From: Mycobacterium sp. GA-1841
Lineage (GTDB): Bacteria; Actinomycetota; Actinomycetes; Mycobacteriales; Mycobacteriaceae
Reading direction: 5' to 3'
NCBI RefSeq assembly: GCF_001954135.1
Contig: NZ_MBEQ01000114.1
Span: 55,269-119,268 of the forward strand
DNA length: 64,000 bases
Part shown: positions 50,237-60,200 of the stretch, in pieces
How positions within the stretch are numbered: position 1 is the first letter of the stretch
Layout: every line of letters begins with the position of its first letter
Notes under the pieces: generated by a model
Told to the model about the DNA's origin: nothing
Seen by the model: the letters and a program-made list of their open reading frames with translations, nothing else
The model's database searches: none
Program-made: the position numbers and the translations under genes

Positions 50237-52126
50237 ATGACCGCTACCGGAGAAGTCAACGAACGACAGGCCAGGCAGGTCGCGGAGGACGCGCGAGAAG
50301 CGCAGTGGCACCAACCCAGCTTCGGCAAAGAACTGTTCCTCGGCCGATTACGGCTGGACCTGGTCTACCCGCACCCACGCGGTCCCGCCGGAACCATGGA
50401 ACGGGGCGAGGCATTTCTGGTCAAGCTGCGGGAGTTCTGCGAGACGCAGATCGACGCCGCGGTCATCGAACGCGACGCCCAGATTCCCGACGCGGTCATC
50501 CGCGGCTTGAAGGAACTCGGCGCGTTCGGCATGAAGATCGGCACCGACTACGACGGGCTCGGCCTGTCGCAGGTGTATTACAACAAGGCGCTCGCGCTGG
50601 TGGGCTCGGTCCACCCCGCATTGGGCGCCTTGTTGTCGGCGCACCAGTCGATCGGCGTCCCGCAGCCGGTATCCATGTTCGGCACCGCCGAGCAGAAGCA
50701 GACCTGGCTGCCGCGGTGCACGCGGGAGATCAGCGCCTTCCTGCTCACCGAACCGGACGTCGGCAGCGATCCGGCCAGATTGCACGCCACCGCCACCCCC
50801 AACGGTGACGACTACCTGCTCAACGGGGTCAAACTGTGGACCACCAACGGTGTGATCGCCGACCTGCTGGTGGTGATGGCCCAGGTGCCTCCGGGCGAGG
50901 GACACAAAGGTGGCATCACCGCCTTCGTCGTCGAAGCGGACTCCCCCGGCATCGTCGTCACGAACCGCAACGCATTCATGGGATTACACGGCATCGAGAA
51001 CGGCCTGACCAAGCTGACCGACGTGCGAGTGCCCGCAGCCAACCGCATCGGTCGCGAGGGAGAAGGCCTCAAGATCGCGCTGACCACACTCAACGTGGGG
51101 CGCCTGTCGCTGCCGGCGGTGTGTACCGGAACGGCGAAGTGGTGTCTGAAGATCGCCCGGGAATGGTCGAAGGAGCGTGTCCAATGGGGCCGTCCGGTCG
51201 GTGAGCACGACGCAGTGGCCGGCAAGGTGGCGTTCATCGCGGCCACCGCCTACGGAATCGAGTCGATGGTCGAGCTGGCCGGCGAGCTCGCCGACGCCGG
51301 CCGCACCGATATCCGGATCGAGGCAGCCCTGGCCAAGCTGTACGGCTCGGAGATGACCTGGCTGATCGCCGACGAGCTGGTGCAAATCCGTGGCGGCCGT
51401 GGTTTCGAGACCGCCGAATCGCTGGCCGCCCGCGGAGAACGCGGCGTGCCCGTCGAGCAGATCCTGCGCGACATGCGGATCAACCGCATCTTCGAGGGCT
51501 CCACCGAGATCATGCATCTGATGCTGGCCCGCGAAGCGGTGGATGCGCACCTGTCGGTGGCCGGCGACATCATCGATCCTGACGCCGATCTGAAGCACAA
51601 AGCGAAAGCGGCCGCGCAAGCCGGCAAGTTCTATGCCCGCTGGTTGCCCACCCTGGTCACCGGAAAAGGCCGGCTGCCAACATCTTTCGCCGAGTTCGGG
51701 CCGCTGGCCGAGCACCTGCGCTATGTGGAGCGGGCCAGCCGCAAGCTCGCCCGCAGCACCTTCTACGCGATGTCGCGATGGCAGGGCAAGCTGGAGTACC
51801 GGCAGCGTTTCCTCGGCCGGATCGTCGACATCGGCGCCGAACTCTTCGCGATGACGGCGGCCTGCGTCCGGACCGGGAGCGACGGGCCGGACGCCGAGGT
51901 CGAGCTCGCCGACGCGTTCTGCCGACAGTCGCGGCGCCGGGCCGACCGACTGTTCACCGAACTCTGGGACAACAGCGACGACACTGACCGGGCGTTGGCC
52001 CACCGCGTGCTCGACGGTCGGTACGCGTGGTTGGAGGAGGGGATCATCGATCCGTCGATCGATGGTCCGTGGATCGCTCAGGACGGTGGCGATGTCACCG
52101 ACGATGTACACCGGGTCATCCGGTGA
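50237..52126 (+). CDS. Acyl-CoA dehydrogenase, FadE10-like
   Basis: A 629-residue acyl-CoA dehydrogenase with an extended C-terminus. FLLTEPDVGSDPARL is the FAD/substrate motif, VKLWTTNG the next strand, and RDMRINRIFEGSTEIMHLML carries the late Glu region. The long C-terminal helical part (KFYARWLPTLVTGKG onwards) resembles VLCAD and M. tuberculosis FadE10. ATG 50237 is chosen because GGAGG lies five to ten bases upstream; ATG 50225 would overlap it. Confidence 0.88.
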   Translation: MTATGEVNERQARQVAEDAREAQWHQPSFGKELFLGRLRLDLVYPHPRGPAGTMERGEAFLVKLREFCETQIDAAVIERDAQIPDAVIRGLKELGAFGMKIGTDYDGLGLSQVYYNKALALVGSVHPALGALLSAHQSIGVPQPVSMFGTAEQKQTWLPRCTREISAFLLTEPDVGSDPARLHATATPNGDDYLLNGVKLWTTNGVIADLLVVMAQVPPGEGHKGGITAFVVEADSPGIVVTNRNAFMGLHGIENGLTKLTDVRVPAANRIGREGEGLKIALTTLNVGRLSLPAVCTGTAKWCLKIAREWSKERVQWGRPVGEHDAVAGKVAFIAATAYGIESMVELAGELADAGRTDIRIEAALAKLYGSEMTWLIADELVQIRGGRGFETAESLAARGERGVPVEQILRDMRINRIFEGSTEIMHLMLAREAVDAHLSVAGDIIDPDADLKHKAKAAAQAGKFYARWLPTLVTGKGRLPTSFAEFGPLAEHLRYVERASRKLARSTFYAMSRWQGKLEYRQRFLGRIVDIGAELFAMTAACVRTGSDGPDAEVELADAFCRQSRRRADRLFTELWDNSDDTDRALAHRVLDGRYAWLEEGIIDPSIDGPWIAQDGGDVTDDVHRVIR

Positions 52127-52204
52127 GCAAAGTACTTGCGCACGTGAACACCGCACGCGCGCAGGCTTCCTGAGAACCCGCCACGCTCGTAGACTTAGAG
52201 CGTT

Positions 52205-52585
52205 ATGACGACCCCGTCAAGCGCGTACGGCGGCGGATCGGGACATCAGCCGCATGCGATGACCACGCTCGATCACCGGCTCAGCCGGCGACAGGCGCGG
52301 CAGATGAGTCGGCGGTTTGCCGGGGTCGGCGTCGCGATCGACCCGGCCCGGCTACGCCAGATCTCCTCCGGCGCGCCCGCCGCCAATGCTGAAGTCACGA
52401 ACGTCGAATTCGCCGTTGTGGCATGCGAACTCATGCAGGATCAACGCTTCTCGAAGCTGGCTCGCGGTAAACAGCGCTGCATAGAGTGGCTCGTGGTGAT
52501 CGTGATGGGCGTGGTGATGTTCGGTGCCCTGTTGTGCGCCACCGTGCTGATGTTGAGCCTGATGTCGCACTCGACACCGTTCTGA
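52205..52585 (+). CDS. Small membrane protein (126 aa)
   Basis: A hydrophilic N-terminal region rich in Arg (HRLSRRQARQMSRRFAG) is followed by one C-terminal membrane helix (WLVVIVMGVVMFGALLCATVL). The family is not recognised; it resembles small mycobacterial tail-anchored proteins. It follows the FadE gene by 78 bases and converges on the gabD-like gene. Confidence 0.65.
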   Translation: MTTPSSAYGGGSGHQPHAMTTLDHRLSRRQARQMSRRFAGVGVAIDPARLRQISSGAPAANAEVTNVEFAVVACELMQDQRFSKLARGKQRCIEWLVVIVMGVVMFGALLCATVLMLSLMSHSTPF

Positions 52586-52599
52586 GCCGATGGCCGGGC

Positions 52600-54051
52600 T
52601 CAGTCGAACGCCACGCTGAAGTATTGCGTCTCTTGGAACTCGCGCAACCCGTCGCGGGCGCCTTCACGACCGAGCCCGCTCTGCTTCATTCCGCCGAACG
52701 GCGCCGACACGTCGGACACGATTCCCCGATTGATGCCGACCATGCCGGCGTCGAACGATTCGGCGAGCCGCACCGCGTCCTGCAGGCGTCCGGCGTAAAC
52801 GTATGCAGCCAAACCGTATTCGGTGTCGTTGACCCAACGCAGCAGCTCGTCGTTGTCCTCCCACACCACGAGCGGGGCGACCGGCCCGAAGATCTCGTCG
52901 GCCAGGATCTCGGCGTCCGGCGCGACGCCGGTCAGCAGGGTCGGTGCGACGAACCATCCCTCGGTGGGCGCCTCGGCCTGTGCGGCGACGACGGCGCCGG
53001 CGGCCACCGCGGCGTCGACCGCCGCGGTCACGCGCTGCGCGGCGCGCTCGGTGATCAGCGGGCCCACCTGCGACGCCGGATCGGAAGCCGGGCCCACCCG
53101 CAGAGCGGTGATCTGGGCGCCGAACCGCGCGACGAACTCGTCGACGACGGAGGCGTGGACGTAGAAGCGGTTGGCCGCGGTGCAGACCTGGCCACCACCG
53201 CGGAACTTGGCCACCATCGCACCCGCCACGGCAGCCTCGACGTCGGCGTCGGCGGTGACGACGAACGGGGCGTTTCCGCCGAGCTCCATGCTGGCATTGA
53301 CGATCCGCTCGGCAGCCTGCCGCAACAGCACCCGGCCCACCCCGGTGGAGCCGGTGAACGAGATCTTGCGGACCCTGGCATCGCTGAGCCAGGTCTCCAC
53401 CACGCCGGCGGCATCGGAGGTCGGCACCAGGTTGACGACACCGTCGGGCACCCCGGCGGCGGACAGGATGCCGACGATCGCCAGCGCGGTCAGTGGCGTC
53501 TCGGCCGCGGGTTTGAGCACCACGGTGCAGCCGGCCGCCAGTGCCGGGGCAATCTTGCGGGTCGCCATCGCAGCTGGGAAGTTCCACGGCGTCACCAGCG
53601 CGGCGACCCCGACGGGCTTGTGGGTGACCAAGGTTCGGGTGCCTCCGGCCGGGCTCACCCCGTACCCGCCGTCGGTGCGGACCGCCTCTTCGGCGAACCA
53701 GCGGAAGAACTCGGCGGCGTATCCCACCTCGGCGCGGGCGTCGGTCTGCGATTTGCCGTTCTCTGCACAGACCAGGGCCGTCAACCGATCGGCGTCGGCG
53801 AGCATCAGCTCGTAGGCACGGCGCAGGATGTCGCTGCGCTGTCGCGGGCTCGTCGCGGCCCAGCCACGGTATGCACGGTGCGCGGCGTCCACGGCCGAGC
53901 GTGCATCGGCGACGCTGCCGTCGGCGACCTGGGCGATGGTCTGGCCGGTGGCCGGGTCGAACACGTCGAATGTGGTGGCGGCACTGTGCGCCTGGCCGTC
54001 GATGAGGATGCCGTGTTTGGCGTCGAGTTCGGCGATCACATCGTGGCTCAT
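52600..54051 (-). CDS. NAD(P)-dependent succinate-semialdehyde dehydrogenase
   Basis: A 483-residue aldehyde dehydrogenase of the GabD type: VTPWNFPAAMATRKIAPALA, FTGSTGVGRVL, the Glu in MELGGNAPF and the nucleophile Cys in GGQVCTAANRF. It would oxidise succinate semialdehyde made by GabT to succinate. ATG 54051 overlaps the gabT stop (ATGA). The last 52 residues contain GGMKQSGLGREGARDG, typical of the family. Confidence 0.9.
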   Translation of the reverse strand: MSHDVIAELDAKHGILIDGQAHSAATTFDVFDPATGQTIAQVADGSVADARSAVDAAHRAYRGWAATSPRQRSDILRRAYELMLADADRLTALVCAENGKSQTDARAEVGYAAEFFRWFAEEAVRTDGGYGVSPAGGTRTLVTHKPVGVAALVTPWNFPAAMATRKIAPALAAGCTVVLKPAAETPLTALAIVGILSAAGVPDGVVNLVPTSDAAGVVETWLSDARVRKISFTGSTGVGRVLLRQAAERIVNASMELGGNAPFVVTADADVEAAVAGAMVAKFRGGGQVCTAANRFYVHASVVDEFVARFGAQITALRVGPASDPASQVGPLITERAAQRVTAAVDAAVAAGAVVAAQAEAPTEGWFVAPTLLTGVAPDAEILADEIFGPVAPLVVWEDNDELLRWVNDTEYGLAAYVYAGRLQDAVRLAESFDAGMVGINRGIVSDVSAPFGGMKQSGLGREGARDGLREFQETQYFSVAFD

Positions 54052-55394
54052 CGGATCTCCTCGAAAATGGCGGCCAGGATGTCCAGGCCCTCGTCGAGCA
54101 GGTTGTCGGGTATCGACAGCGGCGGCAGGAAACGCAGGACGTTGCCGTAGGTGCCGCAGGTGAGCACCACGAGCCCCTGGGCGTGCGCGGCGGCGGCGAT
54201 GCGCTTGGTCAGGTCGGCGTCCGGCTCGACGGTGCCGGGTTTGACGAGTTCGACGGCGATCATGGCGCCGCGGCCACGGACCTCGCCGATCCGGGAGTCC
54301 TGGGCGGCGATGGCCTTGAGGCGGCCGGTCATGGTCTCCTCGATCTGCCTGGCGCGGGCGAGCAATCCGTCGCGTTCGATGGTCTCGATGACCGCCAGGG
54401 CGGCCGCACAGGCCAGCGGATTGCCACCGTAGGTACCGCCGAGACCGCCGGCGTGCGGGGCGTCCATGATCTCGGCTCGACCGGTCACCGCCGACAGCGG
54501 CAGCCCTCCGGCGATGCCCTTGGCCGTGACGATCAGATCCGGCACCACGTCGTCGTGCTCGACGGCGAACATCGCGCCGGTGCGGGCGAAGCCCGACTGC
54601 ACCTCGTCGGCGACGAACACCGCGCCGTTGTCGGTACACCAGTTCTGCAGAGCGCGCAGGAATCCCGGTGCGGGAACGATGAATCCACCTTCACCCTGAA
54701 TGGGTTCGATCACGATGGCGGCGACGTTGTCGGCACCGACCTGCTTGTCGATGAGGTCCAGGGCGCGGGCGGCCGCGGCCGCACCGTCGGTCTCGCCGTC
54801 CCGGAACGGGAACGAGGTGGGCACCCGGTACACCTCACCGGCGAACGGCCCGAACCCGTGCTTGTAGGGCTGGTTCTTGGCGGTCATGGCCATGGTGAGG
54901 TTGGTGCGACCGTGGTAGGCGTGGTCGAACACCACGACAGCCTGTCTGCGGGTGTGGGCACGCGCGATCTTGACGGCGTTCTCCACGGCCTCGGCACCGG
55001 AGTTGAACAACACGCTGCGCTTGTCGTGATCGCCGGGCGTGAGCCGGTTCAGCTCTTCGGCCACCCGCACGTAGCCCTCATAAGGCGTGACCATGAAGCA
55101 GGTGTGGGTGAAAGCGGCGACCTGCTCGGTCACCGCGTCCACGACGGCGGGAGCACTGTTGCCGACGGTGGTCACCGCGATGCCGGAGCCGAAGTCGATG
55201 AGCTGGTTGCCGTCGGCGTCCACCAGGATTCCGCCGCCGGCGGCCACCACATAGACCGGCAGCGTGGTGCCGACGCCACCGGCCACCGCAGCGACCTTTC
55301 TGGCCTGCAATTTCCGCGAGACGGGGCCCGGGATGGGCGTGACGAGCCGACGTTCCTGGGTGATGGCCGCACCGGCGATCTCGGCGATGGTCAC
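54048..55394 (-). CDS. gabT: 4-aminobutyrate aminotransferase
   Basis: A 448-residue class III aminotransferase. FVADEVQSGFARTG binds the PLP ring, LIVTAKGIAGGLPLSAV has the PLP Lys, and YGGNPLACAAALAVI follows. GabT moves the amino group of GABA to 2-oxoglutarate, giving succinate semialdehyde for the downstream dehydrogenase. It is the first gene of the gab pair and divergent from the PucR regulator. Confidence 0.92.
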   Translation of the reverse strand: MTIAEIAGAAITQERRLVTPIPGPVSRKLQARKVAAVAGGVGTTLPVYVVAAGGGILVDADGNQLIDFGSGIAVTTVGNSAPAVVDAVTEQVAAFTHTCFMVTPYEGYVRVAEELNRLTPGDHDKRSVLFNSGAEAVENAVKIARAHTRRQAVVVFDHAYHGRTNLTMAMTAKNQPYKHGFGPFAGEVYRVPTSFPFRDGETDGAAAAARALDLIDKQVGADNVAAIVIEPIQGEGGFIVPAPGFLRALQNWCTDNGAVFVADEVQSGFARTGAMFAVEHDDVVPDLIVTAKGIAGGLPLSAVTGRAEIMDAPHAGGLGGTYGGNPLACAAALAVIETIERDGLLARARQIEETMTGRLKAIAAQDSRIGEVRGRGAMIAVELVKPGTVEPDADLTKRIAAAAHAQGLVVLTCGTYGNVLRFLPPLSIPDNLLDEGLDILAAIFEEIR

Positions 55395-55465
55395 GTGTTC
55401 CTCCTGCTGCTGGCGGTGATGACGCTCACGCTAGGCAACTCAGCGTTCCGGCGGGAGGTCTGAAA

Positions 55466-55494
55466 TGCACATCGCCCTCCCGGTGGATTGTGCA
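55466..55494. promoter_or_regulatory. TGCACA / TGTGCA inverted repeat between gabT and pucR
   Basis: TGCACA (55466-55471) and TGTGCA (55489-55494) are perfect arms with a 17-base spacer, 12 bases before the PucR-type start and about 72 from gabT. It is a candidate operator for the PucR protein in the 111-base divergent region. Confidence 0.4.
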
Positions 55495-55505
55495 AGACTG
55501 GCACG

Positions 55506-56984
55506 ATGGTGCTGGTCGGTGATCTACTGCAGACGCGGGCCCTTGGGCTGCGCGCAGTCGAGGTCGGACGGCCGGACGCGGCGGTCCGCTGGGTGGCCAC
55601 GAGTGAACTCGCTGATCCGGGGCCGTTCCTGGAGGGCGGCGAGATCCTGCTGACCACCGGCCTGGAAACCGGCGACTGGCACGACCAGTGGGACCGTTAC
55701 GTGCACCGACTGGCCGACGCCGGCGTGGCGGGAGTCGGGTTCGCGGTCGGACTCACCCACGCCGAGACCCCCGCCGAACTCGCCGCGGCCTGCCGCAGAC
55801 ATCACGTGAATCTGTTCGAGGTGCCGCGCCCGACCACGTTCGTCGCGATCAGCCGACACGTCGCGCACCTTCTGGAGGAACAGGAATCCAGCGCTAACCG
55901 CGAGTCGCTCAAGACGCAGCGCAAACTCATCTCGGCGGCGGCCAAACCGGATCCTGCCGTTGCGGTCATCACGGCGCTGGCCGCCGCACTCGACGGCGCG
56001 ACCTGCCTGATGAATCCCGACGGCCGCGTCGTCACCGGTCCAGTGGGGGCCCGCCGCAGCGAGTTTCCGCTCGACGAGGTCGCCGACGACGTCAGGAGGC
56101 TGCAGGCCCACGGACTGCGTTCGGCTGCAGCACAGTCCGATCCGACGTTGTCGGTGTCGGTACACCCGATCGGGTTGCGCGGCCGGGCGTCGGCCTATCT
56201 GGCCGCCTTGATGCCGGCCAGGGCGTCGGAGGGCCACCGTCAGGCGGTGACGACAGCGGTGGCACTGCTGGGGCTCATCGACGAGCAGGACCGCAGCCGC
56301 GCCACGACTCGACAACACCTCCGTAGCCGGGCGCTCGAGCTGCTCGCCGAAAGCGATGTCCGCACCGCCCAATTGGTGTTGGAGGTGGACCAGACGGCGA
56401 CCGTGCTGCCCAAGCGCATCCGATTCCTCCGGGCCGGCGGGGACGAGTCTGCCATCGAGAATGCGGTGGCCGCTCTGGAGCGACGCGGCATCCTCGCCGG
56501 GGTCTATGCCGGTGAGCTGTGCGCGATCACCGAACCTTCCCGTGCCGAATCGACCGCGTCCCGGTTGACCGACGACGGGCTGCTGGTCGGCGTCGGCAAC
56601 TCGGTCGCCCCCGGCGACGGCGAGACCGGCTACCGGACGGCCGGGCTGGCTCTGGCCCAGGCCACCGAAGGATCCGGCGCTGTGGTGTGGGACCGGGTGA
56701 TCGACAACGGGCCGCTCGGTCTGATCGATCCGGCGAAGGCCGCCGCATTCGCCGAATCGTGGTTGCGCGGCCTCGATTCCGAGCAGCTGGAAACGCTGCG
56801 TTGTTTCCTGCGCCACCACGGATCTCGACTCAAGGTCGCCGAAGAGCTCGGCCTGCACCGCAATACGGTGCGTAACCGTCTCGCGGCGATCGAGGCGGCG
56901 CTGCCCGGGAAGCTCGACGATCCGCAGACCCGGGTGAGCGCGTGGATCGCCCTGCAATCGGTTCCCGAGGGTCTCAGGCCTTGA
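55506..56984 (+). CDS. PucR family transcriptional regulator of the gab genes
   Basis: A 492-residue regulator. The N-terminal PucR domain (LVGDLLQTRALGLRAVEVG, EILLTTGLETGDW) binds a small molecule; the middle GGDEF-like CdaR region follows, and the C-terminal helix-turn-helix is HHGSRLKVAEELGLHRNTVRNRL. PucR proteins divergent from gabT act as GABA- or succinate-semialdehyde-responsive activators in other actinobacteria. ATG 55506 is preferred. Its last 11 bases overlap the converging thioesterase gene. Confidence 0.88.
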   Translation: MVLVGDLLQTRALGLRAVEVGRPDAAVRWVATSELADPGPFLEGGEILLTTGLETGDWHDQWDRYVHRLADAGVAGVGFAVGLTHAETPAELAAACRRHHVNLFEVPRPTTFVAISRHVAHLLEEQESSANRESLKTQRKLISAAAKPDPAVAVITALAAALDGATCLMNPDGRVVTGPVGARRSEFPLDEVADDVRRLQAHGLRSAAAQSDPTLSVSVHPIGLRGRASAYLAALMPARASEGHRQAVTTAVALLGLIDEQDRSRATTRQHLRSRALELLAESDVRTAQLVLEVDQTATVLPKRIRFLRAGGDESAIENAVAALERRGILAGVYAGELCAITEPSRAESTASRLTDDGLLVGVGNSVAPGDGETGYRTAGLALAQATEGSGAVVWDRVIDNGPLGLIDPAKAAAFAESWLRGLDSEQLETLRCFLRHHGSRLKVAEELGLHRNTVRNRLAAIEAALPGKLDDPQTRVSAWIALQSVPEGLRP

Positions 56985-57780
56985 AGTACACGAACTGGTG
57001 GCTGGTGGCCAGCAGCGTGCCGTTCCGGCCGAACAGACGTGCGCTCTGATCGAAGTAGCCGCCGGAATATTGGTGCGCCCGTGCGGTTCCCAGGATGAAG
57101 TCGTCCCCTTGAGCCGCGAGCTGCGGCTCGTCGGCATGGAAGTACACCGAGATCGTCACCGTCCCGGCCGGCACGAACCTGCCGTGACGCAAGAACACCC
57201 GCGGGTAGAAGATGTCGCTCACGGCGGTCAGCGCGGCGAAATCCAGTGCCCTGGCCGGATTGTTGCGCACCCACAACGTCGTGGTCGAGCCGGCCGATTC
57301 GACCGGATCATTCGCGGCATCCGGCATCGCGCCGTCGACGAACCGCATGTCGTAGTTGTCGAACCAGGCCACTGAGAACGGCGGGACCGACGGCTCGATG
57401 TCCTCGGGTGGGCAGACCTGCGGCGGATCGATCTCGGTGTCCGACCAGCCGTCGCGACGCAGCCCGAAAACTGCGGTCGCAGTGGTCTTGACCTCGCCGT
57501 CCTGGCTGAGTTCGACAACCCAGTGCTGATTGGACCGGTTGGTCTTGACGCACCGTGTCACGATCTCGAATTCACCGTCGGCGATGGGCGCCACGTAATT
57601 GACCGTCAGCGCGATCGGCTGGCCGTGCCGCTGCGGATGCAGCTCGACTGCCCGCACCATGGTGGCTGCGGTGACGCCGCCGAACGGGCCGACCATGTTG
57701 GCCCACTCGGAAAGCGTCCGCCCGCGCAGGAGGTCATCACCTGCTGGTTCGAGCTCGAGGGCCTTGTCCAAGGGATGCAC
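56974..57780 (-). CDS. Acyl-CoA thioesterase (TesB-like, double hotdog)
   Basis: A 268-residue protein with two hotdog-fold halves: MVGPFGGVTAATMVRAVE and SNQHWVVELSQDGEVKTTATA form the first, RFVPAGTVTISVYFHAD and ARLFGRNGTLLATSHQFVYF the second. It hydrolyses acyl-CoA to the free acid. The start is GTG 57780. It is the last gene of the mmpS-mmpL-MFS-FadE-thioesterase run, 28 bases after FadE. Family assignment is firm; chain-length preference is unknown. Confidence 0.85.
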   Translation of the reverse strand: MHPLDKALELEPAGDDLLRGRTLSEWANMVGPFGGVTAATMVRAVELHPQRHGQPIALTVNYVAPIADGEFEIVTRCVKTNRSNQHWVVELSQDGEVKTTATAVFGLRRDGWSDTEIDPPQVCPPEDIEPSVPPFSVAWFDNYDMRFVDGAMPDAANDPVESAGSTTTLWVRNNPARALDFAALTAVSDIFYPRVFLRHGRFVPAGTVTISVYFHADEPQLAAQGDDFILGTARAHQYSGGYFDQSARLFGRNGTLLATSHQFVYFKA

Positions 57781-57808
57781 CCGGCCACCCTACCGATGCG
57801 ACGAACGG

Positions 57809-58966
57809 CTACTTGGCCGATGCGTAGTTCGGCCGGCCCAGCCCCAGCGCCTGCTGGGCGATCATGTTGCGGAACACCTCAAGGGTGCCGCCGTAGATGC
57901 CGGTCGGGCCGGCCAATCGGAAGATGTACTCGGCACCACCGTCGTCGGCGGCCCCGGCGGCCCCCACTGGCAGGGCCGCCGCCGGGCCGGCGATGTCCAT
58001 CAGGTCCGGAGAGATGTCGCGCATGGTCTGGGCGATGGCCACGCGGCCGTACATGTCCGGACTGCTCATCGCGGCTTCCAGTCGGGCGATGGCCCGTCCC
58101 AGCCGGTATCGCGACGCGGCGTCGTCGGGCGCGATGGCCGCCACCCGGTCCACCGCCTCGGCCGTCAATGTGATGTGCTCGGTCATCGTGGCGAGCTTCT
58201 GCAGGCCGCGGGTCTCGCGTTCGAAGGTGCCGTGTTCGAGCTCGAGGGCACCGCGCAACACCGTCCAGCCGCCGTTGACCTCGCCGACGCGGTAGCGGTC
58301 GCTGACCCGGACGTCGCTGTAGTAGGTGATGTTGGTGCGGTCTCCGTCGATGGTGCGGATCGGTTGGATCTCGACACCGGGCGAATCCAGCGGCACCAGA
58401 AACATCGTCAGGCTCTTGTGCTTCGGGGCGGAGGGATCGGTGTTGGTCAGCAGGAACACGTACTGGGCATTGTGCGCGTTCGAGGTGAACATCTTGGACC
58501 CATTGATAACCCAGCTTGATCCATCCGCTTCCCGCACCGCACGGGTCTTGCAGGTGGCGACGTCGGACCCGCCTTCGGGTTCGGTGTAGCCCAGACACAG
58601 CCGCAGTCGCCCGTCCAAGACACCGGGCAGTACCTCGTCGAGAAGCTCGGGTGAGGCGAACTTCTCCATCGAATGCGCGACCATCGCGGTCGTTCCCCAG
58701 TGGAACCAGGGGGTGTGCGCCCGGCCCACTTCCAGCTCCCAGATGCGGCGCCGGACCGCGCTGAATCCGCCGTCGGCCTCGGCCCGGTAGTCGCCGGTCA
58801 GGTACCCGGCGGCGCCCAAGGCCAGATGCACTGTCTCGTCGAAATTCTCGCCGGTAACGCGATCATGCTCGATCACCTCGTCGGTGACCACCTCGGCGAG
58901 GAAGGCCCGCAGCTCATCGCGGAACGCCAGATCGTCCGCGGAGAGGTCGACGTGGGAGAAGTCCAT
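57809..58966 (-). CDS. Acyl-CoA dehydrogenase family protein
   Basis: A 385-residue acyl-CoA dehydrogenase: LCLGYTEPEGGSDVATCKT, SSWVINGSKMFTSNAHNAQY and the C-terminal GPTGIYGGTLEVFRNMIAQQ. The usual Glu base lies at Glu of TLEVFRN or is replaced, so catalysis needs checking. It probably introduces a double bond into an acyl-CoA. Its ATG overlaps the MFS stop by one base (TGATG). Confidence 0.88.
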   Translation of the reverse strand: MDFSHVDLSADDLAFRDELRAFLAEVVTDEVIEHDRVTGENFDETVHLALGAAGYLTGDYRAEADGGFSAVRRRIWELEVGRAHTPWFHWGTTAMVAHSMEKFASPELLDEVLPGVLDGRLRLCLGYTEPEGGSDVATCKTRAVREADGSSWVINGSKMFTSNAHNAQYVFLLTNTDPSAPKHKSLTMFLVPLDSPGVEIQPIRTIDGDRTNITYYSDVRVSDRYRVGEVNGGWTVLRGALELEHGTFERETRGLQKLATMTEHITLTAEAVDRVAAIAPDDAASRYRLGRAIARLEAAMSSPDMYGRVAIAQTMRDISPDLMDIAGPAAALPVGAAGAADDGGAEYIFRLAGPTGIYGGTLEVFRNMIAQQALGLGRPNYASAK

Positions 58967-60189
58967 CAGGACACCGTGACATTTTCCGAATCATTTGTAA
59001 AGACGACGTCGCGTCGCCGCAGCAGCAGCAACAGCGCACCGCCGATGAGCGCGGCGACGCCGGCCAGGACCAGAAATCCGTCAAAGCTGTTACTGGCGGC
59101 CAACATCCGGCTGAGCACCACCGCACCCAGCGCCGAGGACACCCCGATCACCGCGGACAGGATGCTGAGCACCGTGCTGTACACGTCCAGGCTGAAATGG
59201 CGGGCCACCAGATAGGCGATCACGTCGCCTTCGGCTCCCCAGGCGGCGCCCAGACAACAGACCGCGACCGTCAGCACGCCGATGTGGTCGGCCGGCGACG
59301 CCACCAGCAGGCAGCCGAGCCCCGGCAGGGCCATCGCCACCGCAGCCACCATCTGGGGCGGCAACCGGTCCAGGGCCACCCCGCACACGAACCGGCCGAC
59401 GATGACGGCGGTGGCGAACACGGTGATGAGTACCGCGACCGAGCCACCGGCCCCGGCGTCACCCAGCATGATCCCGAGTTGGGTGGTGGTGACCGAGTGG
59501 TACAGGTTGCACAACAGCACACCCAGTAACAGGATCCAGAACACCCGGCTTCGGCAGATGGCTCGATAATCGTTGCCGGTCTTGTGTTTCCGCGCCGCCG
59601 GTCCGGTGTCCGCGTCTCGCCGGGGGACGAGCAGCAGGGCGACGGCACCGACCACCGCGATGGTCACGGCGATCGCCACGCAACCGGCCCGCCAGCCGTA
59701 GACCCGGTTGATCACGGCGAGTGCCGGGGCAGCCACCGCGCCCAGCAGCGGCGGGCCGGAGATCGCGATGGCCAGTGCCAACCCCCGGGCGGCGTGGAAC
59801 CGGGTGGCGACCAGACGGCTGTAGATCGCCGGGGTGGTGGTCACCCCGAGCGCGATGAGCACGACGTTGATCGCGAAGTACTGCCAGATCGGACCGGACA
59901 TCATCGCGTAGGCGAGCCAGCACAGCGGCAGCCCGACGACACCGGTCGCCGCGACCCGGCGCACCCCGAACAGGTCGGTCAGGCGGCCGTAGATCGGGAG
60001 GAACACGAAGGTGAGCAACGTGATCGCCCCGGTCAGCGCGAAATCCGAGCGGCTCCATCCGAACGCCGCGAGGAACTGCGGCCCCATCGCGGCGTTCGTG
60101 TACGCACTCAGACTCAGGCCGGCACTGAGGCCGGCGGTCGCGGCGGCCAGAGGTTGCCAGTGGGTCCGTAGCTCGCCGAGGTAGCTCAT
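58966..60189 (-). CDS. Major facilitator superfamily transporter
   Basis: A 407-residue permease with twelve hydrophobic segments. The cytoplasmic loop between helices 2 and 3, PIYGRLTDLFGVRRVAATG, is the MFS signature, repeated in part in the second half. It resembles monocarboxylate and oxalate/formate-type carriers. The C-terminal tail is short. A CGAGG site lies just before ATG 60189, 11 bases after the mmpL stop. It could carry a carboxylic acid linked to the neighbouring acyl-CoA genes. Confidence 0.87.
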   Translation of the reverse strand: MSYLGELRTHWQPLAAATAGLSAGLSLSAYTNAAMGPQFLAAFGWSRSDFALTGAITLLTFVFLPIYGRLTDLFGVRRVAATGVVGLPLCWLAYAMMSGPIWQYFAINVVLIALGVTTTPAIYSRLVATRFHAARGLALAIAISGPPLLGAVAAPALAVINRVYGWRAGCVAIAVTIAVVGAVALLLVPRRDADTGPAARKHKTGNDYRAICRSRVFWILLLGVLLCNLYHSVTTTQLGIMLGDAGAGGSVAVLITVFATAVIVGRFVCGVALDRLPPQMVAAVAMALPGLGCLLVASPADHIGVLTVAVCCLGAAWGAEGDVIAYLVARHFSLDVYSTVLSILSAVIGVSSALGAVVLSRMLAASNSFDGFLVLAGVAALIGGALLLLLRRRDVVFTNDSENVTVS

Positions 60190-60200
60190 CCTCGGTGAAT

